A DNA stretch of 64,000 nucleotides, from NCBI GenBank assembly GCA_964384375.1, contig CAYLLN010000003.1:1-64000 (forward strand). The letters run 5' to 3'. Position 1 is the first letter of the stretch, and each line of letters opens with the position of its first letter. The notes under the pieces were generated by a model. That model was not told the DNA's origin and ran no database searches. It saw nothing but the letters and a program-made list of their open reading frames with translations. The position numbers and the translations under genes are program-made. Of this stretch, positions 58,203 through 64,000 are shown one piece after another. This DNA comes from CAYLLN01 sp964384375 (GTDB lineage: Bacteria; Planctomycetota; Planctomycetia; Pirellulales; Pirellulaceae).

Positions 58203-58311
58203 GGACTCGCTCGAGCACGATTACGTTCGCACGGATGGATGACGCAATAATTATAGAAAGCCATCGTGCCGAGTCGCAAACAGCATGTTCGAGGTTACCA
58301 ACCAGGACGGT

Positions 58312-59028
58312 CTATGCGATCTCGATACCCTCGAAAAGGGCGCTACCGACGCGAACCATCGTGGCCCCCTCTTCGATGGCGATCTCGTAGTCGCCGCTCA
58401 TCCCCATCGACAGTTCGTTCAAGACGACATTCGGCGGGCAATTTGGTTGCAGTCGATCGCGCAGTTCCCTGAGCGAGGCGAACTCGCGTCGCGCTCGCGA
58501 ATCATCCCCTTCACGCGAGGCCATCGTCATCAGGCCCCGCACTTGAACAAGCGAAAGCTTCGCGATTTGTGGCAAGAGCGGTTCGATCTCGTCGGGCGCG
58601 AAGCCGTGTTTGGTTGCATCGCCGGAGATGTTGACCTCCAGCAGGACATCGGCCGGAATGTTGAGCGCTGCCGCCTCGCGACTGATTTCGATCAGCAGGC
58701 GCAGGCTATCGGCGGAGTGGATGAGCGGCCAGTGGGGCAGCGTCCGCTTCACTTTGTTCCGCTGCAAGTGGCCGATGAGATGCCACCTCGGCTTCATATC
58801 GGCCAGTGCTTCGGCCTTCGTCCACAACTCCTGCGGCCGGCTTTCACCGAGGTCCGTGAGCCCCGCTAGGGCGAGCAAGCGTGCCAGCGCCGCATCGACA
58901 TACTTCGTCACGCCGACGAGCGTCACCGCACTGGCCGGCCGATCACTCCGCGCTGCCGCGGCGGCGATACGCTCGCGAACGGCTGCGAGGTTCTCGGCGA
59001 TTTGTCGAGCGGTCTCACTTGCTGACAT
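58312..59028 (-). CDS. YggS/PLPBP family PLP-homeostasis protein
   Basis: 238 residues. AGVTLVGVTKYVDA (PLP Lys in VTKY), LGESRPQELWTKAEAL, RWHLIGHLQRNKVKRTLP, IHSADSLRLLIEISREAA, LLEVNISGDATKHGF, VRGLMTMASREGD, LSMGMSGDYEIAIEEGATMVRVGSALFEG. These are the family blocks. It binds PLP without obvious enzyme activity and buffers PLP in cells. It is usually next to proC, sepF or yggT in other bacteria; here its neighbours are unrelated genes. Confidence 0.96.
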   Translation of the reverse strand: MSASETARQIAENLAAVRERIAAAAARSDRPASAVTLVGVTKYVDAALARLLALAGLTDLGESRPQELWTKAEALADMKPRWHLIGHLQRNKVKRTLPHWPLIHSADSLRLLIEISREAAALNIPADVLLEVNISGDATKHGFAPDEIEPLLPQIAKLSLVQVRGLMTMASREGDDSRARREFASLRELRDRLQPNCPPNVVLNELSMGMSGDYEIAIEEGATMVRVGSALFEGIEIA

Positions 59029-59061
59029 GCTTCATCAAGCGGCCCAACGGACCGACCTGCG

Positions 59062-59700
59062 AAAGCCCAGGGCGCAGCCCTGGGAACCGATGTTGTCTCG
59101 TGTCCACCGAAAGCCCCAACGGGGCGCGCTGTCCGTGCGACGCGGCGTCAGTCCCAAACGTACCTCTCGTCGATTTCAATGCCGTGTTTAGCACACAGCA
59201 ACCGAAACTCGTCCTGAAACGACATCGTCCGATGATGTTCCTCCTGATTCTGAATGTAGGCGATCACTGCTCCCCGATTCGACTCGCTGACACTGAATGC
59301 TCCGTAGCCACCTTGCCAATAGAAGTCTCGATAGTTCGGCCCTTTCGTCTTGATCCACTTCGAGCTCGACGTTTTCACCTCCTCGATTAGGTCCATCACT
59401 TTGATCTTCCGTGAAAGCTGACAGAGGAAGTGAATGTGGTCCTCCACGCCGTTGCAAGCCGATGGCGGGCATTCCAGCGATTGCAGCGTGCGAGTCATGT
59501 AAGCATGCAACTCGTGTCGGACGTTGAAGTCGCGCAGCCACGGAGTGCGATGCTTCGTACTGAACACGACGTGAATCAGAATCCTGGCCAAAGATTGTGG
59601 CATCGCTCGACTCCGGACAGAACGCCCCGTTGGGGCTGAGGAGCATCCATTGCGATATCAATACCCTGCGCCCTGGGCTGGCGCAGGTTGGCCCTTCGGG
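59062..59700. mobile_element. REP-associated transposase unit with flanking REP-like hairpins
   Basis: The transposase gene is bracketed by related palindromes. Left: AAAGCCCAGGGCGCAGCCCT (59065-59084) with following GGG, and AAAGCCCCAACGGGGCG (59109-59125). Right: CGCCCCGTTGGGGCTGAG (59622-59639) and, inverted, CCCTGCGCCCTGGGCTGGC (59664-59682) with further palindrome GGCCCTTCGGGCC at about 59691-59703. The inverted symmetry around the gene is what a RAYT with its own REPs shows. Confidence 0.75.
59148..59603 (-). CDS. REP-associated tyrosine transposase (IS200/TnpA-like, RAYT)
   Basis: 151 residues of the Y1_Tnp / IS200-like fold. LIHVVFSTKHRTPWL start, HUH motif His56-x-His58 in EDHIHFL, catalytic Tyr116 in GAVIAYIQNQEEHH, ending FQDEFRLLCAKHGIEIDERYVWD. 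Single-domain HUH nucleases of this type cut single-stranded REP hairpins. Short for the family but complete. No accessory TnpB. It may act on some of the dispersed palindromes in this genome; the cognate REPs beside it do not share the GTAG head. Confidence 0.93.
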   Translation of the reverse strand: MPQSLARILIHVVFSTKHRTPWLRDFNVRHELHAYMTRTLQSLECPPSACNGVEDHIHFLCQLSRKIKVMDLIEEVKTSSSKWIKTKGPNYRDFYWQGGYGAFSVSESNRGAVIAYIQNQEEHHRTMSFQDEFRLLCAKHGIEIDERYVWD

Positions 59701-59746
59701 CCACAGGGTGCGAGATTCGCCTCGATGCCGGCCTGTTCGGGCGAGG

Positions 59747-60751
59747 TCATTGAATCTCAATGATACCCTCGGTCAATCCGTTCGGGATCAAACGGGAGCA
59801 GACGAAGTCGGCTGAGTAGTTCTGGCCCAGCACGGTCCGGTTGCCGCGGGGGGCGAGCGTCCGATAGGTGAGCCAGTGGCTGTGGCCGATCTGCACGCGA
59901 TAGCCCACCGCCACATCCCGCGGCATCACTTGCAGGTTCTCGGCGACCGTGAGCCGTCGCCAGGTGACGGGCTGGCGCGTGCGACGCGGATCGAGGTCGA
60001 TCCAGAGCGGAGCATAGAGAGCATGCCCTTGAGCGGCTTGCATGAGGACGAGCGTGTTGTCGGCACCAGTGGCGAAGTCCGAATGGCCACGTTCTGCGCG
60101 CCATTCGGGCAACGCGAGCGGCACGATCGTCGCGCACCGCTTGCGACCGGAAGCGAGCCAACCTTCGCGGGTTTCGTTGGCGGGAGCGAACTGGACTTTG
60201 TCGGACAGCGTGAACGTCGAGGCGTAGCGGATTTCGGGCGCGTCCGCTGTACGCGGCCCAAGCAACGCATCGGCCAAGAGCAGAAACCGATCCTTCCGCC
60301 CCAGCACCGCCTGTCGCTGCAGGTTCCAGCCGCCGACCAGTGGTTGTTCGATTTCGAGATAGTCCACGTCGGCATCCGTATGCCAGCAGACTTCGCGCCA
60401 CGAGCTCGTCGGCACAAGCGGATGGCCATCGATCGTGGCCTGCCAATCCCAGCGGCTCGTCCAAAGAATGCGGCCGGCTGCCGTCAGTTCCGTCAGCACG
60501 TCCGGCCCGGAAAAGTCGAGCAGCAATTGGTCGTGCGGACCGCGGCGCGACCGGCGGAGGAGGGCGAGTTGCTTCGGCTCGCTGTAATAGCCCGGCGGGC
60601 CGGCGAGCTGGAGCGTGCCGGCTACATCGAGTTTTTCGCGCCAGGCCTGCGGATCGGCTGGAGCATCACCAGCCGCGGGTGTCGATCCGGCCGGCGCGCT
60701 CGTCGGCAAACTCGGCACAGAGGAAGCTGCAAGCGGCACGGAACGGCTCAT
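59747..60751 (-). CDS. Hypothetical protein, 334 aa
   Basis: No signal peptide. The text is beta-rich: LQLAGPPGYYSEPKQLALLRRSRRGPHDQLLLDFSG, VLTELTAAGRILWTSRWDWQATIDG, YLEIEQPLVGGWNLQRQAVLGRKDRFLLLADALLG, YRVQIGHSHWLTYRTLAPRGNRTVLGQNYSADFVCSRL. The alternating hydrophobic strands and the RQAVLGRKDRFLLLAD-type block suggest a carbohydrate-binding or heparinase-C-like sandwich. I would not assign a function. Confidence 0.65.
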   Translation of the reverse strand: MSRSVPLAASSVPSLPTSAPAGSTPAAGDAPADPQAWREKLDVAGTLQLAGPPGYYSEPKQLALLRRSRRGPHDQLLLDFSGPDVLTELTAAGRILWTSRWDWQATIDGHPLVPTSSWREVCWHTDADVDYLEIEQPLVGGWNLQRQAVLGRKDRFLLLADALLGPRTADAPEIRYASTFTLSDKVQFAPANETREGWLASGRKRCATIVPLALPEWRAERGHSDFATGADNTLVLMQAAQGHALYAPLWIDLDPRRTRQPVTWRRLTVAENLQVMPRDVAVGYRVQIGHSHWLTYRTLAPRGNRTVLGQNYSADFVCSRLIPNGLTEGIIEIQ

Positions 60752-60945
60752 GCGGAAGAATAGCGTCGCCGCCCACTCGGCAAATTGCCAGAACGACTAT
60801 GGCGGCTGATGCGGAAGGTATAAAATTTGCGATAAGTGTTTTGTTTATCGCGGGATGGCTTGCAGCTCACCCCGTTGTAACCGCGAGCTTCGCAGTTGCC
60901 TACCCATCGCTCGCACAGCCTTAATCAGCAAGAAGGAATCCGGCC

Positions 60946-61746
60946 ATGAAGCGGCACGGCACTTGGGCCTCTAGTATTGCACTTGTTTTCGCATTTAGCG
61001 GACTGATCGCTTGCGGCCAGGAGCCAAAGCCGGCAGCAGAGAAGCTCGCCGAACCAGCGGCGGCACCAGCTGATCCCGCTGTCGAGAAACCTACCGATGC
61101 GACCGTCCCGCCGAACCTCGTCCGTCTGTCGAAGACGCACGACGTGTGGCTTGATACGAAGCGGAAGGCGGTCGTGATCGACGGTGTCGTCTGCCTCCGC
61201 GAGGGGCAACTCGAAATGTTCGCCTGCCCCAAAGGGACGAAGGAACACGAGTCGATCCTCGCTCTGAACTGCCTTCCGGAAGAGGTGCATGCCGGTCTGC
61301 TCGCCGCGGGGGCCAAGACCGGGACACCCGTGAAGTTTGATCCGAAATACGAACCGGCAACTGGCGACATCGTCGATATCGTGATCCTCTGGCGCGACGA
61401 AGCGGGGAACAAGAAGACCGCGAAGGCCCAGGAGTGGATCAAGAACGCCAAGACCGAAAAGAAGATGGAGCACGACTGGGTTTTTGCCGGCAGCGGCTTC
61501 TGGAAGGACGAGGAAACCGGGAAGATGCACTACCAGGCCAACGGGGGCGATTTCATCTGCGTCTCGAACTTCCCGACCGCCACGCTCGACCTGCCGGTGG
61601 AAAGCTCGCAGGCCAACGCCTCGCTCCTCTTTCACGCCTTCACCGAGCACATTCCGCCGAAGGGGACGCCGGTCCGCGTCGTGCTGATTCCGCGGAAAAA
61701 GGCGGAGAAGGAAGCGTCCAAGCCGGCGGAGAAGGCGAACGAGTAG
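60946..61746 (+). CDS. YdjY-domain protein, exported
   Basis: 266 residues. Signal peptide (ASSIALVFAFSGLIACG, possible lipobox at Cys21 by the IACG-like text), Pro/Ala linker, then the YdjY domain: VWLDTKRKAVVIDGVVCLREGQLEMFACPKGTKEHESILALNCLPEEVHAGLLAAGAKTGTPVKFDPKYEPATGDIVDI, HDWVFAGSGFWKDEETGKMHYQANGGDFICVSNFPTATLDLPVESSQAN. This domain is expanded in planctomycetes; function unknown. Divergent from the preceding minus-strand gene. Confidence 0.88.
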   Translation: MKRHGTWASSIALVFAFSGLIACGQEPKPAAEKLAEPAAAPADPAVEKPTDATVPPNLVRLSKTHDVWLDTKRKAVVIDGVVCLREGQLEMFACPKGTKEHESILALNCLPEEVHAGLLAAGAKTGTPVKFDPKYEPATGDIVDIVILWRDEAGNKKTAKAQEWIKNAKTEKKMEHDWVFAGSGFWKDEETGKMHYQANGGDFICVSNFPTATLDLPVESSQANASLLFHAFTEHIPPKGTPVRVVLIPRKKAEKEASKPAEKANE

Positions 61747-61867
61747 CCGTGCGCGAGAGGGAGATGGGGGTGAGAGGGCGAGGGGGAGAATTGCGGGCGC
61801 GCAAGCGTTATGTTGGTTGATCGGAATGTCGCCCCTTGTCCCACTTGCCCCTCCTTTCGCCACTCCG

Positions 61868-63547
61868 ATGACTCTTACGATTGACGACCTCTCCGCCCCC
61901 GCTCCCGTCTATGACGATCTGGCCGCGAAATATGCGACGCTGGAAGCGGATCTCAATGCCGCGGCTACGGGCCCGGCAGCGATCGCCGTCGTCGAGCAGT
62001 GGGACAAGCTGCGCCGCGATATTGAAACGTGGTCGGCCCTCGTGAACCTTCGGTTCAATCAGGACACGACCAACGAGCAATACAAGCGCGACCGCGAATT
62101 CTGCGACGAAATCACGCCCAAGCTCACCGACCTCGAAGTGCGGATCAAGCGGCTCTTGCTGAAACATCCGCGGCGGGCCGACGTCGAGCGAAAGTTCGGC
62201 CCGCAGGCGTTCGCCCTGTGGGAAGCCGATGTGCTCGCGTTCGATCCGGCGATCATCGACGATCTCGTCCGCGAGGCGAACCTTCAAGCCGAGTACAACG
62301 AGCTGACCGCCGGGGCGAAGCTGCAATTCCGCGGACAGACGTACAACCTCTCGGGCATCGTCAAGTACCGCGAGGATGCCGACCGCCAAACGCGGCACGA
62401 CTCGGAAGCCGTTCGCTGGCAGTGGTATGCCGACCATCGCCCGCAGCTCGACCGCATTTACGGCGATCTCGTTCATTTGCGGCACGAGATGGCCAAGAAG
62501 CTTGGCTTTGCCGACTACATCGGTCTGGGCTACAAGCGGATGAAGCGGGTCGATTACAGTCAGGCAGACGTCGAACAGTTCCGGGCCGAGGTCCGCGAGC
62601 ATCTGGTGCCGCTGGCCGTCGAGCTACGCAAGCAGCAAGCGGCGAAGCTCGGCGTCGAGAAGCTGATGTTCTGGGACGACGCAGTGCACGACCCAGCCGG
62701 CAACCCCGCGCCGCACGGCGAGCACGACTGGATGGTCGAGCGGGCGACGCGGATGTTCGACACGATGGGCCCGGATCTCGGGGGCTTCTTCCGCTTGATG
62801 GTGGCGGGGAAGCTGACCGACCTGAAGAATCGTGAAGGGAAGGCCGGCGGCGGTTTTTGCACCAGCTTTCCGAGCTACGGCCTGCCGTTCATCTTCGCCA
62901 ACTTCAACGGCACAAAACACGACGTGGAGGTCTTCACGCACGAAATGGGGCACGCTTACCAGGGGTATCAAAGCCGCAATCAGCCGCTCGTCGATTACCT
63001 CTGGCCGACGTACGAATCGTGCGAGATTCACTCGATGGGCCTCGAGTTCCTGACCTGGCCGCACATGGACCAGTTCTTCGAGCAGGATGCCGAGCGGTTC
63101 CGCCGCGTGCATCTGACGCAAGGGCTGCTCTTCATTCCCTATGGCGTCGCCGTCGATCACTTCCAGCATCTGGTTTATGCCAAGCCCGACGCGACCGCCG
63201 CCGAACGGCACGCGATGTGGCAAGAGATGGAGCGGATGTACCTTCCCTGGCGCGACTACGGTGACCTGCCGCATGTCGCCAGCGGCGGCTTCTGGCAGTT
63301 CCAGCGGCACATTTATCTGAGCCCGTTCTATTACATCGATTACACGCTGGCGCAGACGTGCGCCTTGCAGCTTTGGGTCCGCTCGCAAAAAGACCCAGCA
63401 GGAACGCTCTCGGCCTATAACGCCCTCTGTGCCCGCGGCGGCGAAGCTCCCTTTCAGGAACTGGCCCGCTCGGCCGGTCTCGTCAGTCCGTTCCAGAAGG
63501 GGTGCCTCAAGAGCGTTGTAGAGCAAGCGAAGGTGGCGCTGGCGTGA
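61868..63547 (+). CDS. M3 family oligoendopeptidase
   Basis: I use ATG at 61868 (MTLTIDDLSAPAPVYDDLAAKYATL); ATG at 61826 adds a short Pro-rich stretch and cannot be excluded. About 559 residues. Zinc motif HEMGH at 358-362 with downstream Glu in YESCEIHSMGLEFL. Other blocks: LRFNQDTTNEQYKRD, GGGFCTSFPSYGLPFIFANFNGTKHDVEVFTHEMGHAYQG, YIDYTLAQTCALQLW. It resembles PepF-like oligopeptidases that hydrolyse short peptides in the cytosol. Isolated. Confidence 0.94.
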   Translation: MTLTIDDLSAPAPVYDDLAAKYATLEADLNAAATGPAAIAVVEQWDKLRRDIETWSALVNLRFNQDTTNEQYKRDREFCDEITPKLTDLEVRIKRLLLKHPRRADVERKFGPQAFALWEADVLAFDPAIIDDLVREANLQAEYNELTAGAKLQFRGQTYNLSGIVKYREDADRQTRHDSEAVRWQWYADHRPQLDRIYGDLVHLRHEMAKKLGFADYIGLGYKRMKRVDYSQADVEQFRAEVREHLVPLAVELRKQQAAKLGVEKLMFWDDAVHDPAGNPAPHGEHDWMVERATRMFDTMGPDLGGFFRLMVAGKLTDLKNREGKAGGGFCTSFPSYGLPFIFANFNGTKHDVEVFTHEMGHAYQGYQSRNQPLVDYLWPTYESCEIHSMGLEFLTWPHMDQFFEQDAERFRRVHLTQGLLFIPYGVAVDHFQHLVYAKPDATAAERHAMWQEMERMYLPWRDYGDLPHVASGGFWQFQRHIYLSPFYYIDYTLAQTCALQLWVRSQKDPAGTLSAYNALCARGGEAPFQELARSAGLVSPFQKGCLKSVVEQAKVALA

Positions 63548-63632
63548 TCCACAACGACCCCATCCAATTGGTGGCTCGCGTCGCTCCGTTAGGAAATTTC
63601 CTGGAAATCTAGTTTTGCCAGTTGTTTCTTTC

Positions 63633-63661
63633 TTGACTTTCGAACTTGCTCGACAGATAAC
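63633..63661 (+). promoter_or_regulatory. Candidate sigma70-type promoter for the DUF1559 gene
   Basis: -35 TTGACT (63633-63638), 17-bp spacer, -10 GATAAC (63656-63661). It would give a ~140-nt leader to the GTG at 63806. The surrounding 63548-63805 gap is AT-richer than the rest of the window. Confidence 0.5.
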
Positions 63662-63805
63662 ATGATTCGCCAGTTCAGCAGTTGATATTTCTGTTAACGA
63701 GTTGAAACCGCCGACACTTCGTCATTATCGGCGTGTTGAATTCCGCTGGAGAAATATCGTCATTTTTCGGCCCTATTGGCCCTGTATCCTTTTGGAGTCC
63801 CGGCA

Positions 63806-64000
63806 GTGAAGACGCGACAAACCAATTCGAGGCGTGGTTTCACACTAGTGGAGCTACTCGTAGTTATCGCCATTATTGGCGTGCTGGTAGCTCTGCTCTT
63901 GCCCGCGGTTCAGGCCGCTCGCGAGGCGGCCCGGCGCAGCAGCTGCTCAAACAATCTGAAGCAGTATGGGTTGGCATTGCACAACTATGCTGACACCTAC
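63806..64000 (+). CDS. DUF1559 pilin-like protein, 5' part (runs out of window)
   Basis: GTG at 63806 is chosen because TTTGGAG lies about 9 bp upstream and the frame gives the full prepilin leader: a short basic start (VKTRQTNSRR), then GFTLVELLVVIAIIGVLVAL and LLPAVQAAREAARR. The predicted cleavage and N-methylation site is before FTLVE. DUF1559 itself then begins with SNNLKQYGLALHNYADTY. Such proteins are minor-pilin-like secreted proteins, highly expanded in planctomycetes. The longer open frame on this strand nearby is in a different phase and is not the gene. 65 codons are in the window. Confidence 0.95.
   Translation, partial: MKTRQTNSRRGFTLVELLVVIAIIGVLVALLLPAVQAAREAARRSSCSNNLKQYGLALHNYADTY

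Noticed and set aside
63733..63993. 86-codon frame near the window end
   Set aside because: Out of phase with the recognisable DUF1559 prepilin sequence that starts at 63806.

Overview
The window looks like ordinary chromosome from a free-living member of the Planctomycetota, most likely near Pirellulales. GC content is high. Evidence for the group: a DUF1559 protein with a prepilin-type N-terminus, a multi-TM DUF1559 variant, a receptor-like Ser/Thr kinase with a giant leucine-rich-repeat tail, a DUF4058 protein, a YdjY-domain protein, HAAS-domain proteins paired with PadR regulators, and a large ECF42 sigma / YCII (DGPF) cluster. kdsA, glmS, glmM and manA indicate an outer membrane with KDO-containing polysaccharide and amino-sugar synthesis. 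I saw no phage, plasmid, CRISPR or rRNA.

Layout. 1-6.9 kb: DUF4058 fragment, DinB-like protein, SH3-like exported protein, rsfS, a membrane pair with a DUF1559 domain, a TIM-barrel isomerase. 7.2-14.5 kb: orphan ABC ATPase, nusA convergent with rsmE, ExeA-like ATPase, exported hydrolase, a cysteine-desulfurase homologue that seems to lack its catalytic Cys, a small Flp-like membrane protein. 14.9-22.8 kb: glmM and glmS plus hydrolases and a 1093-residue HEAT/TPR/propeller protein. 23-30 kb: PadR with a HAAS membrane partner, amt-glnB behind a sigma54-type promoter, a truncated kdpD with kdpE, a membrane-anchored hydrolase. 30-45 kb: LRR-kinase, priA, M32 peptidase, a TPR lipoprotein, kdsA, lipid-kinase homologue, a candidate structured RNA, manA. 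45.5-55.6 kb (all minus): sigma factor of the ECF42 type followed by sixteen small genes, including seven YCII-domain paralogues, two VOC, two SRPBCC, DinB, DoxX, DUF1428, DUF1579 and a BNR protein. 55.8-64 kb: second PadR/HAAS pair, YggS-like protein, a REP-associated transposase, YdjY protein, M3 peptidase, and the start of a canonical DUF1559 pilin-like gene.

Regulation visible in the sequence: a sigma70-type promoter for the ECF42 gene, a TGTCGA-N17-CGAC promoter between it and its cluster, a sigma54 -24/-12 element for amt-glnB, and dyad operators overlapping the promoters of both padR genes.

A second theme is dispersed repeats. Palindromes headed by GTAG and degenerate heptanucleotide arrays sit at gene ends throughout. 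In several places they supply coding sequence: stop codons of four genes, the start codon of one hydrolase, the N-terminus of a lipoprotein, and an in-frame 41-codon insert in PriA.
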